From assembly GCA_033296885.1 (NCBI GenBank), contig MU863944.1, forward strand, positions 124,001 to 188,000: a DNA stretch of 64,000 nucleotides, given 5' to 3'. The translations under genes were made by a program, and so were the position numbers. The notes below the pieces were generated by a model, which worked only from the letters and a program-made list of their open reading frames with translations, had not been told where the DNA came from and did no database searches. How positions within the stretch are numbered: the stretch's first letter is position 1; each line of letters opens with the position of its first letter. This DNA is from Triangularia verruculosa (Eukaryota > Ascomycota > Sordariomycetes > Sordariales > Podosporaceae). Below, in pieces: positions 43,350 to 54,973 of the stretch.

Positions 43350-46226
43350 CTACTCAAGCGTATCATCCTCTGACGCTCCATCAAGTACATATCCTCCATC
43401 TTCCTGATCGGAAGAGGCGTCAGAGTCACTGCAAAGTTCTTCCGAGGGCGAATCATCGAATTCATCCCCATGGTCAGAATCTTCGTCCAGGTCTCTCAAG
43501 ACATCGCAAGTCATTGTCTCGTTGTAGTACGGGCAGCGATGTTCCTTGCCTTTCCAGAGGGCTTTGAAATGTTCCCTTGTGTAGAAATAGTCGTCAAAAG
43601 ATGGGCTCCATTTCCACTCATCCGTTCGAAAGTCGTTTATGTCGAATCCACAGTCAGCTAGGATGAGGTCCCAGAGATCGCCCCTGAATCCATTCCCAGG
43701 GCCATATTCAACTTTTTTCCAGTAGTCACTGGGTTTGGTGCGGTTTTCAGGCCTGCGACGTAATGGGGCCCAATATGGCCCATACGCGATTGCAGAGACA
43801 GAGAGACCCTGGTTATCAACAGCATTGACAAGAGCGCCATAGCCGATTAGGTAGGCTAATGAGTGCCGAACCTGGTCTAAATATTCCAAGGTTCTGGTTC
43901 CGCCACGAAGATATGTGATATTGTCGAGGCAAATATGCAGGCAGTTTTGGCCATATACATCCCGAGCGTTGACATCTGACCCTTGGTTTAATAATAGCGA
44001 AAAGCCCTCTATAGAGTACCTGGGTGACCGCATATCCGCACAGCAGTATGCAAGTAAAGGGGTATGTTTCTGGCCAGCATCGACGATGGTATCTGGTGTC
44101 ACTAGGGCGTCGGTGCAGTCAAAGAGAACCCGCATAGATTCCTATGATAGCTTGTTAGCGAACTTCTCTGCATTAAACTAGACGACGATAAGAATACCGG
44201 AACCCCATTCCGAAATATACGTGCGGCGTTAGTTGGCGGTGAATTATAAGGCATTGAAACCCCGGGGTCCTCGGTAGACCACAATGGATCACAGCCAGCA
44301 CGCAGCAGCAGTATACGACATTCGAGCTGTCGATGGAATCCGTCCTTATCCGTCTCTTCATCGTCGATTATCTGGAACATTGCCGTCGTCAAATGGTTTT
44401 CACCGGAATAGGAAGGATGTTCGGCAACATAGTTTGCATCTGCGCCCTGTTCAAGCAGGAAGCGACACATTTCTGGGTTTTCATTCCCATACTCATCTCC
44501 AGTCAGCACTATTTCTTTGCTAGTTTGATTTTGCTTAGAGTATACTCACAAACAGAAGAGGTGTGCCATATTCATCTTGATCTCTCAACGACGCCTCGCC
44601 CAGCCTCAGCATTTCCCGAAGCTCGGCCAACCTGCCTTGTTCTACAACTGAAAAAACCCGAGAGTTCCATGGTAGAACATTGTACATTGACATATTTGGT
44701 ATGCTACTAGAGGTGCCGTCACCGTGGTGAATTTGTCGTAGTACAGCGTGAAATGATTCCCGAACATGGCCGGTCATTGTTGGTATGAAAATAATCCGTG
44801 TCTCAGTATCTTCAATAATATCGTCCGTGGAGTCCTCGCAATTTGGATACGGAACTTGGCGAAGGCACTGCTTCTTCCACAATCTGCTGTGGGTAAGGAC
44901 TGATATTGACCCAAACCCAATGCTGTACGATCGTTTCTTGGATTCGTGATGGAATAAGGCCCCAGAGAACTCCCGCTTGGGCGTGCCTATCGTTTTGATA
45001 TATATCAGTACCCGCCTTCTATTTCGATAACAGATGATATGGAAAGCATAGAAACTGGGGCTTACTGGGCTCATTCAACGACAGCCTTCTCGCTGACAGC
45101 AAAATGCCATGAATCTCTGGCAAAATACGCTGCAGTTCTTCAAGTTCATGGCTTGTCCAACTTGCCAAGCATTCTTTGGATATTGACATTACTAAGTCAT
45201 TGGCGCCAATGAACTCTTCGGATGCTAGGATTTTGAAAAGACTAGCAAGCGAATTGGCAGCGCTTGACTTTCGGAATTGGTGAAGGGTGAGAACGCCCTT
45301 TTTGTCCCGAATTTCGTTCAGAATAGACTCGATAATACCGCCAAGTTCTGTAAGCATATTTTCCGAAGCATCGCCGGCGGTCAGATCTGGGTCATTTGAG
45401 TCCTCTCCATTCACTTCTTCAAACACCCTCTCGTTTGAGCCGTCTTCATTCACTTCTTCAACCACCCTTTTGCTGCTGGCTGGTAAAAGTGAGAGCTGCC
45501 TGAGAGCCTGTTCTAACGTCTGGGCGAGCTTCTGGGCGATTTCATCTGTCTGTGTTGACATTGTAGCCCGGACCGTCTCTTCAATGGAGTGAACTCCGTC
45601 AGTCAGTTGCGTTACAGCCTCTTGCACCGCTGTCGTTGTATTCTTTTGTTGCACGGCAATCGTGGTCAGTTCCGTGACCATAGTAGTCTGTGTTGCGCTG
45701 ATAGCTCGCTGGCTCAATACAACATCCTGTAGAGCATCACTGTAGGAAGTCGGTGTCAGTCAATGCCAGATCGCCAGCTTGAGGACTCAAGCAAACTAGA
45801 CCAAACAGCTTACTTGGCAATAGCGCCGAGATAGAGATTGAGCGCAGACGTGTTCCTCACAACGCAATGCCCGACCTTCTCCACGTCTTTCTCCTTCAGG
45901 AAAATCTTCATCTTCTTCCATTGTCGCGCCAGCGTAGACTCGGGCGCCTTGGCAACCAGATTCTCCAATTCAGTGGCACAGGCTTTCAGATCCGCACCGC
46001 AAGACTTGATCTTGGATTCCAGCGCGACTTTATCGGCCGGGCTATTGACGCAGCATTGCTTAACTCTTCTTAGAGTATCTTGGAGACCCTGTACATCTCT
46101 CAAGACTCGCTCGACGCAATCGCTTCCATCTTTAACCGTGGAGAGAATTTCGCGAATAACTTTCGCGCTCTGCAAACTGAGGGTGACAAACGCGAGCACG
46201 GACGCGCCAGACGCAATGGCTTCCAT
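43350..46226 (-). CDS. Ankyrin-repeat protein with fungal STAND-type N-terminal domain but no NTPase
   Basis: Five exons (46226-45814, 45739-45066, 44986-44546, 44508-44198, 44141-43350) sum to 2631 nt and join in frame to 876 residues. The first 140 residues (MEAIASGASVLAFVTLSLQS) are the helical domain that starts many fungal NLR-like proteins. A coiled-coil-like, Thr/Gln/Glu-rich stretch follows. The C-terminal half has ankyrin repeats such as FLLEQGADANY and LLNQGSDVNARDVYGQNCLH. The tail is strongly acidic (Asp/Ser/Glu). No P-loop is present, so it may be an adaptor or decoy for a full NACHT receptor. That role is inference. It is not a fragment of the 33918 gene, whose N-terminus differs. 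Confidence 0.8.
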
Positions 46227-46559
46227 TTCAGCACCCACACCGAAGCAAAAAGCTCTGCGTTAGCCGTGAAATAGGTATGTCGAGGTTGAAGCCCGGTGCC
46301 GATGAAAGGCGAGAGAAAAAGAAAAAGAAATCTTTGGTAGGGTCAACCGTTGAAAGGATACCTAGCGGTGTGCCTCTGGGGCTGTGCAACAGCTGTCTTC
46401 CGTTCATTCGCTCTTCAAAAATCAGTCCCAAATACTGCCTTCCGTCGCTGCTGTGCCACTAATCGCCGGCAGGTTGCCGGCCGGTAATATAACATGTGGT
46501 GATCTGCCAATGGTTGCTAATCATCCATAATTACCTAATCTGCGAACAACGCAAACCAA

Positions 46560-46942
46560 TTTCAGGATCCAGGTATCGCTCATGCGAAATGTTTATCGCA
46601 GTGCAACCCATGTCAATGCGTGGATCGGAGACGAAGATGCGCCCGTGGACAAGGAAGCGGTTGACTTTGTTGAAGAGATGCTTCAAATGCTGCTTCCGTT
46701 GGTATTTAGCCCTCAGGTACCCGGTGGCTAAGCCTTGTGGGCATGATCTCTGAACCCTGGTTTTCGCGGGTTGGTATTGTTCAAGAAGTGGTCATGGCTT
46801 AATATCAACGAGACCGACATCATGGCGATATGACACCGCGGGTAGCGGGCGGGGGATATTCTGGAGAGATTCTGCCAGCCCCGGTGGAGCATATACACTA
46901 TCTCTCACTTCTGTTGCGTTAAAGGTTCGGAAGCAGCAGTGA
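46560..46942. pseudogene. Internally inverted and deleted HET gene relic
   Basis: Bases 46560-46797 read on the plus strand as QVSLMRNVYRSATHVNAWIG, EAVDFVEEM and FSRVGIVQEVVMA, matching the HET domain of the gene at 28775-30730 but with a deletion in between. At 46798 the strand of similarity flips. Bases 46942-46798 read on the minus strand as FRTFNATE, AESLQNIPRPLP and HDVGLVDI, the next part of the same protein. No complete frame remains. It therefore derives from a paralog broken by deletion and inversion. Confidence 0.8.
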
Positions 46943-47091
46943 GGCAAGAAAGTCAAATTATCTCGTGCTTTGCTTTGTCCCAAGGTTCAAGTCTTAAAGC
47001 GTCTTGTACATCTGCTGCCCGTCCAAAAATTGCAATCACGATTTGGAGATGTTCCAGCATGTCCCCAGCTCCACTATCATTCCACTTCCGT

Positions 47092-47761
47092 CTAGCATGT
47101 AACCTTCAAAGACGGGATATGCAGATCAGGGGCCAGTCTAAGACAGTCCAACTCGTTCTCGATATGAGAGAAGCCGACAGTGCAGTTGTCGTCCTTGTAC
47201 AATGTTGCTGTGCGACAATGTTAGTTGCCTTCCAATCGTACATGAAGGATCGGAGAGAAACTCACTGCTGCATCCGCCCATCTTACACTCCCTGAACCTG
47301 ACACCCTTGGTATTATTCGGCGTCGCGAGGCAGAAAGTCCCGTATTCCCAAAGCTCCATTGATTGGTACGTGTCGCCGAGACAGTACTGGTCGGTAAAAG
47401 CGTCGAGAAGCCAACCGGGAGGACCGTTGCCGTCACGTTCAGGACACTTGACGTAAGGCTGGGTCGTGGTAGCCGTCAAAGTTGTGGTGTATGTGGCAGT
47501 TGTGCCTTGGGTGACGGTGTTGGTGATGGTGTACACGTCGGGACCGTCATCTCCCCAGCCACCGCAGGGCATGTAGGCAATGGTGGGATTGGAGACATTT
47601 GTGTTTTCGGCCCATTGGATCTTGAATTGGCGGGAGATCTCGTCGTCGCCGGTGACGAAGGTTGCGTTGTCGGGGTTGGGGGCGGCCGCGATGCAAGCGC
47701 TGTTCGCGGTAACGGTGCTGATGCTACCGAGGAGCAGGGTGATAGTGATTGAGAGCATCAT
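47092..47761 (-). CDS. Secreted small cysteine-containing protein
   Basis: Two exons (47761-47266 and 47207-47092, 58-nt intron with a CTAAC branch) encode 203 residues. A signal peptide (MMLSITITLLLGSISTVTA) is followed by a mature part with about ten Cys, three N-glycosylation sequons (NAT, NVS, NNT) and a Thr-rich TTTLTATTT segment. The second exon adds two Cys and ends KVTC. No enzymatic domain is recognised. It is a candidate extracellular or effector-like protein; that role is inference. Confidence 0.75.
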
Positions 47762-48151
47762 GATGGGTGGTGGACTGAGTTGTTGCCTGGGTGTGGATGT
47801 GTTGATGACACTGAGGTGGAGAGAGAAGAACTTGATCAGAGCCTGATCAGTGTGGAAAACGGGCTACAAAAGTGACGACGAGCCTGAGAGTACCTCGGGC
47901 CCGAGACTGAATCGTGATCCACAACCGCAGAATTCTGAATACGGCCGTAAGGTATCTACGGTGGAGTTGTTGCTGGTCGAGGAAGGAGCACCAGCATGGT
48001 TCCCGACAAGGCATTTAGGGGAAGATACTCTGCCCTTTCAAATATCTTGGTCTTGCTTGCTTAACTATCGATTTTTGAGTGACCACCCACGTCCTGGACA
48101 GAAAAGCTGGCACTGTGAAGTGGGAATACGGCATTTATAGATAATTAATCG
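47762..48151. other. Promoter of the secreted protein gene and spacer
   Basis: No gene visible. The first 100 bases are the likely promoter of the minus-strand gene. Confidence 0.35.
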
Positions 48152-48276
48152 GCTGTAAAAGATGGTCAATAGGCCTTAAAAGATAGGTAAGAGGCCTTGA
48201 AAAATGTCGAGAACCCTTTAAACGATACTTTTAACGCGTTAAAAGATAGTAATAAGCCCTAAAAGACAGTTGATAG
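48152..48276. repeat. Degenerate 21-bp tandem repeat, six units
   Basis: Units begin at 48152, 48173, 48194, 48215, 48236 and 48257. Five are 21 bp and the last 20 bp. The common pattern is GCCTTAAAAGATAGGTAAGAG. Each unit puts an A-run after a CTT or GTT, so A-tracts recur every two helical turns. The array is AT-rich and lies in a 0.9-kb gene-free spacer upstream of the MATE gene. Confidence 0.7.
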
Positions 48277-48683
48277 GCCCTTTTCTACTCGTCGCAAGGT
48301 GTGATCCTGGCTTGCAGTAATCCTTATTTATTTTGTCCATGGCGTGCCACCATCAAGACGTATGTACAAAGCGGAGCAGTGAAGCAAAGAGATGGTCTTC
48401 TTGGGGCTGCATGGATTTCTTGGGGAAACCCAGTCCCTTTTCTGTACAACATGCTGCCAAACATCACATTCCAATGACAGGAACATCAACCATTGAATAA
48501 TCAGGTCTCAGGACGAAGTTGAGGCCTACAGCAGCCATGGCCGTTCACTGGCTGACGTTCGGTGCTGGGCTTGTTACCTAACCCAAAGTTTAAGAACCTG
48601 CAGGATACCCCGCTTCATGGCGCGCCTCCCTCCAAAGATGGAAAACTTAACATAGGGAAAGTGTCCGCCACTTCAGTTTTGTT
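48277..48683. other. Spacer and MATE promoter
   Basis: No supported gene. An open frame starting at 48562 overlaps the MATE gene out of frame and is treated as a shadow or uORF. Confidence 0.35.
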
Positions 48684-50284
48684 ATGTCTTCTCTTCTTCA
48701 CCACCTCCGCAATCGATTTGGGTACAGCATGGTGGCCCAAGACGATCGAGCTTTGCCGTCTGAAGACAACAGCGATGATGATCGCCATGATCACACTGTC
48801 ACCCAACAGCAACATGACCTTCGTAGTCATTACACCGGTGCACTGGCCTTCAACACAGCCGCGTTCATACTTCCCGCTCTTTATGGCACACTTTCCAAAC
48901 TCTGGGTTGCCAACATTGACCGCTCCATGGTTGTGACAACAGATGTTTACACATACATCGGCGTGCTTGCCGAGGTTCTCAATGAGGGTCTGCCCCGTGC
49001 TGCCTGGTGATTCCGCCCTTCCTTCCTTGTCTTCGCTCATTGATACTGACTCGTTCTTTCAGGGTCATTATCGGAGATAAATCCTCCCGGCCACTTCCTG
49101 CCCGACTTGGCCTTTCCCACACCCTCATTCTTGTGCAGACTGCCCTCGGTCTGGTGATGAGCCTCGCGCTTCTCGGTGGCGCCTCCACATTCGCCAAGGG
49201 CTTCGTCCCCATCGAAGTTCGGGACGCCAGCCTCACTTACATCCGCATCAGCGCCTTCTCCGCCCTCAGTTCAGCCATCGAAACTGCCGTTGCGTCTGCC
49301 ACGCGAGCGCTTGACAAGCCCGATGTCCCGTTGGTTATCAGCAGTGCCAAGTTTGGCATCAACATCGTGTTGGACCTTCTCCTGATTTCTACCTTCCACG
49401 TCGGCGGCCACAAACCGACAGTCAACATGCAGGCCGGCATTCAGCTGGCATGCAACATGGTGGCGGCCATTTGTGGCCTAGTCTACTTCCTTTGGAGGAC
49501 AAGCTGGCCCCGTTACAAAGCAGGAGAAAGTATAGCCCCAAGTGTGAGAGCTCTCGCTGTCCTCATCCGTCCAGGCATTCTGACTCTGATCGAGTCGGCC
49601 GTGAGGAATGCGCTCTACCTGTGGTTAGTCAGCAATATTGTGTCGATGGGATCAACCTACGCTACAGCTTGGGGCGTCTTCAACACCATTCGATGGGGCC
49701 TCGTCATGGTGCCGGTCCAATCCTTGGAGGCCACCGCCCTCGCGTTTGTAGGTCACCGGTGGGGTGCATGGCGACGAGAAGTCGGTACCACAACGCGCCG
49801 GCCTGGCAGAGTGACTTTCAAACCTGTTATCTTGAAGATTGTGAAGCCAGCACTGGTATCACTTGGCCTGGCGTTGATGGTAGAAATTCCCCTGGCTATC
49901 TTCCTCTCCATATGGGGCGCGAAGTCGTTTGCCAAGTATCTCAGTGACTCGGATGAGGTTGCGGAGGTGACGGCGTACATGTGGCGCACGATTGACTGGT
50001 GTTACATCTTTTATGCTGCTTCCACTCAGCTCGCGACTGTCTTGCTTGCCACGAGGCCCAAGTGGTACTTGTACCAGAGTCTTGTGAGCAACTTCTTGTA
50101 CGTTCTTCCTTGGGCTATCGTGTGCCAGGTCAAGGAGCTTGATGAAGGCAACGCATGGACATACCATAGTTTCGTGTTTGGCGGGAGTTTGGTGTTTAGT
50201 TTTGTTGACGTATTGGTTGTTGATGGCCTGTGGCTCTGGACGTTGATGACAGGGAGAGCAAAACTCGAGGTGTTCAGAGAGTAA
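48684..50284 (+). CDS. MATE-family multidrug/toxin efflux transporter-like membrane protein
   Basis: Two exons (48684-49006 and 49063-50284, 56-nt intron) encode 514 residues. After a polar N-terminus with an acidic/His-rich stretch the chain is a series of hydrophobic segments. These include LILVQTALGLVMSLALLGG, ALAVLIRPGILTLIESAVRNALYLWLV and ALVSLGLALMVEIPLAIFLSI, compatible with about 12 membrane spans. The LRPGI...E and NTIRWGLVMVPVQSLEATALAFVG stretches resemble the second half of MATE proteins. These antiport organic cations or metabolites against H+ or Na+. Location would be plasma or vacuolar membrane. No biosynthetic genes are adjacent. Confidence 0.72.
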
Positions 50285-50461
50285 TAATTTCCAACATCGA
50301 TTGAGTTGTCCTACTCCACGAATCTAATCGTCTTTGATGAGTGATGACGCTTCTCTTGATGGCAATCTCGCCACATCAATGAATGAGTCACGCTAGCGCC
50401 TCGCCTTTTTCCCGTTATGTAAACCCCGAACTATCGGTAACTGAACAACTCCACCGCCTAC

Positions 50462-50959
50462 CTAACTATTTTCCAGTTCGTATAGTGTTGATCCATCGTC
50501 ACAATCGTCACACGACGACTCATCCCTTTCCTCTAATTCCCTCCAACCAGCCTGCTCGTGCGCTCTTCTTCCCCATCGTAGCCAAAGGCCGCGACAGTCA
50601 ATTCCCATACAAGTTTGACCCTCTGCAAAGCCATTCGCCCAAATGCGCTCTCCAAGATACTGTAGAAACAGGCCAATATAAAAAATAGGCCACAGCGGTA
50701 TCGTGACGAAGACTAACACCCAGGCCAGAAACCAGAGACAGCCGTCTTTACCCACTCTTGGACATTTTTTGACAACTTCCTCATGGAAGTCTTTTGAGCC
50801 GCCAAATAATACGATCAGCGTGATTACTCCGTAGATAACACCAAATAAACAAAGCGCGATAATCGCTCCCTCGCTCAGCTCTTCAGGGTTGGCAACGTCT
50901 CCCCGCGTGTTGATGGTTTGCGCAAGTGGGTGCATGGTAAAATGCGGGCGTGATTGCAT
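50462..50959 (-). CDS. Small membrane protein of unknown function
   Basis: A single exon from the ATG at 50959 encodes 165 residues. Two hydrophobic segments (AIIALCLFGVIYGVITLIVLF and WFLAWVLVFVTIPLWPIFYIG) are joined by a short polar loop with two Cys. The C-terminal third is polar with CDDCDD. It matches no family I know. The length of the frame and the clear membrane segments support a real gene. It is convergent with the MATE gene, 177 bp apart. Confidence 0.55.
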   Translation of the reverse strand: MQSRPHFTMHPLAQTINTRGDVANPEELSEGAIIALCLFGVIYGVITLIVLFGGSKDFHEEVVKKCPRVGKDGCLWFLAWVLVFVTIPLWPIFYIGLFLQYLGERIWANGFAEGQTCMGIDCRGLWLRWGRRAHEQAGWRELEERDESSCDDCDDGSTLYELENS

Positions 50960-51780
50960 GTTGATTTGGCGTCGGGGCGGTGGTTATGGGCAATGACGTG
51001 CTCGGTTCCTGTGCTCCGCAGTCAGTTATGAGGCATGAAGGATAGACCGAGCTAATGGCTGGGTAGGTATCTAAGGTAAGATAGTTTACAGAGCGAGTAA
51101 GTATACCTTAAATGTTGGTGGTGTGGTCAGCGTTGAGCAAAAGATGTGAGTCAGCGATCGTTGTCTGTTCCCTCGGTGTAGTTTCCTGGAGAGGGGAAGA
51201 GTCGTTATTTGCGCAGAGTTTTGCTCCTTTGGCGTGGCGGATCCCATGCGCAAGTTGCAGAGTGGCTAATAATAACGGCTTCTCGCAACGCCATTTTCTC
51301 CACATGAGTACGATGGTAGCGTCGTGGGTGATGAGGTGTGGAAAGCTTATCGTAGCGATGATGGAAGGAACGGGATGAAGGCAGCTCTGAGTTCCGTCGA
51401 TGCTGCAAAATAGCTAGCTGGTAGCTATAGTGTTTGATTTTGAGGCACGCAGGTAACCTCTGGGGACCAGAGGGATCGTTTAGCTGCTGCAGGCCTTATA
51501 CCTTGTTATCATAAAAGGCCTAGGGAAAACGCGACGCACCTGAAGAGCTAGCCGTAGAGCTGATAAGAGATTTCCATTGTCAAAATGTGGCGGCATGGAT
51601 GCTATGAGCCGTGGACATAGCGTCTCGATTATACCTGAAGTCGAGGGTGATTCCTGATTTATTGTTTTCTAAATACGTAGGTACGGTAATGACTGACAAA
51701 GCTCACCGGGAAATATGATATAAAACCTTCGTAACTATAGCCAGCACCCCTTAAGCAGATCTTTTTCGATTCTCGTCTCG
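50960..51780. other. Gene-free spacer
   Basis: No gene visible. GTAGGTAT and TAGGTACGGT motifs of the dispersed type lie at about 51062 and 51678. The region includes the promoter of the small membrane protein gene and the 3' end of the CHAT gene. Confidence 0.35.
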
Positions 51781-54700
51781 TCAAACGCCGAAATGTACGT
51801 ACGGTACCCAAAGGGGCTCAAGCCCAACCCGCGACTTCTTTTTCTCGCCGGGCCCATAATACTTTCCGGGTCTTTCCGACTCCCTACTCCCACCCAGCGC
51901 CGGGTTCACACTCCGAGCCCAAACATCCCTCAGATATCTCGTAGCATGATGCAACCCGGTGCTCACCGAGGCATCCGTCATTCCATTCCTTTTCAAATGT
52001 TCATACACCAGCCGCGCCATTTCGACACACATGTAGTCGTTCACCGCCCATAATGTACCGACGACATGGCGAAACCCGGCAAGCTGAAAGGCAGAGCTGA
52101 GGTGGATGCTCTCGTCCACCGACTTCTCGTGATCAACAAGGCCGGATCCGCAGGCCGACAGATAGGCAAGGAAAGGCGGGCTGCTGGCTAGGTCAATATC
52201 GAGAAGGCTCTGCACAGTTAGGGGATGATCTTTCCAGTCTCTGAGAAGAAGGCTGCTCTTGAGGGGTTGCGTGCGGTGTGTGAAGCCGTGGCCTGCGAAG
52301 TGGAGGATGCGGCACTTTTGCAACGACGCCAGGACATCATTCTTGTTGCAAGCTGGGAGGTCAATCGACAGGTGCATTTCTTCGCCGAGACGCTGCACTG
52401 TTGCGATCTCTTTTGGGACCTGGGAAAGATGCGCATGATGTCCCTCGGTTTTTTCCATCGGGACAAGAACGAGATTTCTATCGTTGGCCCCGGAGGCTGT
52501 TGGTTCGCCCATAGCTTGCCGTTGCCGGCTATGGATGATACTCTTGACGGATGGGCTGTAGGACGAGATCGCCCTGTCAAGAGCTGTCTCGCCGCCACCT
52601 TTCAGGTGATTGCCGGCAGCGTGGAGAGGAAACTTGATGAGAGCCCCGGTGGGGACCCAGCGCACACGGGGCCATTGGTTGCCAAGTGGGGTTGTGTTGA
52701 AACCAAGAAAGTCGAAGACGGGACCGACGACGGCATCCCAGAGCCAAGCAAGGTCCAGATCCTCTCTGAGCTTTGTAGACCGGCGTTCGACATCCTCGTA
52801 GTTGAGTTGAGTCAAAGGTAAGCAATGAATGCCACAAGACTTGATTACCAAAGCATCGCAGCGCAGGTGGCTCACATTAAGGACCACAATCGGGCCCTCC
52901 GTTGCCGCCGTTAGAACCTCAGAGCTGGAAGGTGGGAGCAAAAACTGTTCAAATCCTGGCTTGCTGCGGATGGTGGCGACAAGTTCTTTCATAGACTCCC
53001 CAGCCTCTCTTCTTTGATCCGTAGACAATACAGCCGTTCCGCCTGAGATTCCTGCGGTCCGGGCGTCAGTGTCGTTGGCTGACAAGGCAGGTGTATTGAG
53101 CCTTTGCTGAAGGTGGATGAACTGAGAGGCAAGATCAGGGTATTGTTGGCCTACAGTCTCGATGTTGGACCTCAAGTCGTACAATGAACCCAACAAAACC
53201 CCACGGCCGTCCTCCAGGAATCGCAACGCGTCGGCGGTATCTTTTCGAATCGCTAATGCGACAGCCGCTGCTTCCGAGGCCAGGCCTACGGCCAAGGTGA
53301 GGACATTCTGCTTGTCCTCATTTTGCAGATGCTGAGGAGCAAACAAACTGATAAGACCGATTGTTTCCTCAGCAACCCGGTATGCACTCTCCATGTCGTC
53401 CTGCTGTACGAAGAGACTCTTCATGTTGAGCAAGAGATGTCGACCAGCGCTCAGCCTATCCCCGATAGGACAGGCAGAATCGTAGAAGGCTTCGAGGAGG
53501 TATTCCTTGGACCGTGCCTGGTCTTTGGGAGACCTCTTCAACAGACCGGTCGCGAGGTGGATAAGGAATGCAGCTCTCTCAGAGTGTCCTTTCGGTGTCT
53601 TCGCCACGGCAATTTTTGCCCACTTGATCGACTCATCGGCGTTCTCGTCCCTGGCATGGGAAAGAAACATGGAGAGGTCCCGTGCCCATCCTGCGTAGTG
53701 AGAGTGGCCGGTTCCAGTGAGTGGGAGACATTTCCGCATATTTGAGATGCTCTTAGTCAAATCCTCAGTGTCACGATGTGCGAGGTATCGTCTATAGAGC
53801 AGAGTGGCAAGGCTGTTGAGCCGTCGAGGTCGATGACTGTCCCCATCTTTGGTGAGATTTAGGGACTGCTGACAATACCAAATGGCGTTCTTGAGATCTG
53901 ATGACTCCTCGGTCCTGGAGTGCTTGTAGCCAAGTCGATTTGAAAGATCGGCTAGAATCATGGGACGATGGAGATGGTCCGGAGGCGTAGCGTCAAGCGC
54001 CTTCTTGGTAATGCGAATGGCTTCGTCGAGATCTTGCTGCTCCCATGTGATCGTGTATCTAGCCCCAAGTCGGTTGCCAAGCTCACTGGCAATAGTCCAA
54101 AAGTCCTTGTTGCTTTGAGGGCATATATCGAGCGCACTTCGAGTGGTTTGGATCGCCTTGTCAAGATCCTGCCGGTCACCAGTCGCGAGAAATCTGTCAT
54201 GCAGACGGACTCCAAGCTGTTGTAGAATTGTTGCTCTGTCACCCGTTTTGGTTTCCGGTGTCATTCCTTCGGCGCGGGTAAGGGCTTCAATGCTAGCATG
54301 CAGATCCTTCAGGTCGTGATGGTCAACGTATCTCTGCCCAAGTTGCTTCGCCAGATTGTTGAGCATTGCGTACAGATCAGGGTCATCGTTGGAAGCAGAA
54401 CTGACGGCTTCTTCTGATGCCGCGATAGCATGATTGAGGTCGTCATTTTCTCGCTCTCCCGTTCCGTACCGTGCCTCCAGCGCGTTTGAAAGATTAGTCA
54501 ATCTTGAGGCGCGATCAGGATCTCCCTTTGGCGTGATTTCCAGGGCTTTTTCTGCCCTGAGGACTGCTCGACTGAGGTCGTCACTGGAACTTGTGCCAAT
54601 GTATCTCGCATGGTAGAACACCGAGAGATTGGAGATGACGGTTGGAAGATTTAAGTTCGCTTCTGGAATCAGGGGAATGGCTTGTTCCATGAGTCCAATG

Positions 54701-54804
54701 GCCTGGTCGAGCAGACTGGCATCACTTGAATTGCAATATTCTTCCCAATGCCTCATCGCCCGTTCAAAGAGATGGTTCCAGTTCGTATCGTGGTATGAGG
54801 CCAT
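51781..54804 (-). CDS. TPR-repeat CHAT (clan CD) protease
   Basis: One intronless frame encodes 1007 residues. The first 450 residues consist of repeated units of about 50 residues with a pattern such as DLDEAIRITKKALDATPPDHLHRP, the tetratricopeptide type of CHAT proteins. A spacer follows and then the CHAT domain from about 700 to 990. Its catalytic pair is intact: His839 in HFAGHG and Cys885 in LSACGSG. VVGTLWAVND is the usual next block. CHAT domains are caspase/separase-like proteases, known from separase and from bacterial TPR-CHAT proteins activated by immune complexes. A role as repeat-sensed protease is inferred. Its 5' end faces the caspase gene at 55482, leaving 677 bp between the two start codons. 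Confidence 0.9.
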   Translation of the reverse strand: MASYHDTNWNHLFERAMRHWEEYCNSSDASLLDQAIGLMEQAIPLIPEANLNLPTVISNLSVFYHARYIGTSSSDDLSRAVLRAEKALEITPKGDPDRASRLTNLSNALEARYGTGERENDDLNHAIAASEEAVSSASNDDPDLYAMLNNLAKQLGQRYVDHHDLKDLHASIEALTRAEGMTPETKTGDRATILQQLGVRLHDRFLATGDRQDLDKAIQTTRSALDICPQSNKDFWTIASELGNRLGARYTITWEQQDLDEAIRITKKALDATPPDHLHRPMILADLSNRLGYKHSRTEESSDLKNAIWYCQQSLNLTKDGDSHRPRRLNSLATLLYRRYLAHRDTEDLTKSISNMRKCLPLTGTGHSHYAGWARDLSMFLSHARDENADESIKWAKIAVAKTPKGHSERAAFLIHLATGLLKRSPKDQARSKEYLLEAFYDSACPIGDRLSAGRHLLLNMKSLFVQQDDMESAYRVAEETIGLISLFAPQHLQNEDKQNVLTLAVGLASEAAAVALAIRKDTADALRFLEDGRGVLLGSLYDLRSNIETVGQQYPDLASQFIHLQQRLNTPALSANDTDARTAGISGGTAVLSTDQRREAGESMKELVATIRSKPGFEQFLLPPSSSEVLTAATEGPIVVLNVSHLRCDALVIKSCGIHCLPLTQLNYEDVERRSTKLREDLDLAWLWDAVVGPVFDFLGFNTTPLGNQWPRVRWVPTGALIKFPLHAAGNHLKGGGETALDRAISSYSPSVKSIIHSRQRQAMGEPTASGANDRNLVLVPMEKTEGHHAHLSQVPKEIATVQRLGEEMHLSIDLPACNKNDVLASLQKCRILHFAGHGFTHRTQPLKSSLLLRDWKDHPLTVQSLLDIDLASSPPFLAYLSACGSGLVDHEKSVDESIHLSSAFQLAGFRHVVGTLWAVNDYMCVEMARLVYEHLKRNGMTDASVSTGLHHATRYLRDVWARSVNPALGGSRESERPGKYYGPGEKKKSRVGLEPLWVPYVHFGV

Positions 54805-54973
54805 GATGGAGAGTAGGTATACACCCCTCAGGTATGTGGGAATGATGTTCGACGATGGGTGTAAGCTGTGTGCTGAGAAAATTCCATGAAAGTAGGGACT
54901 GTGCTAAACCTGAGCGTGGCGAGAGTTGACGGAGATAGACTGTCCGGGTAGCCTACGGTGGACCTGGCAAGCT

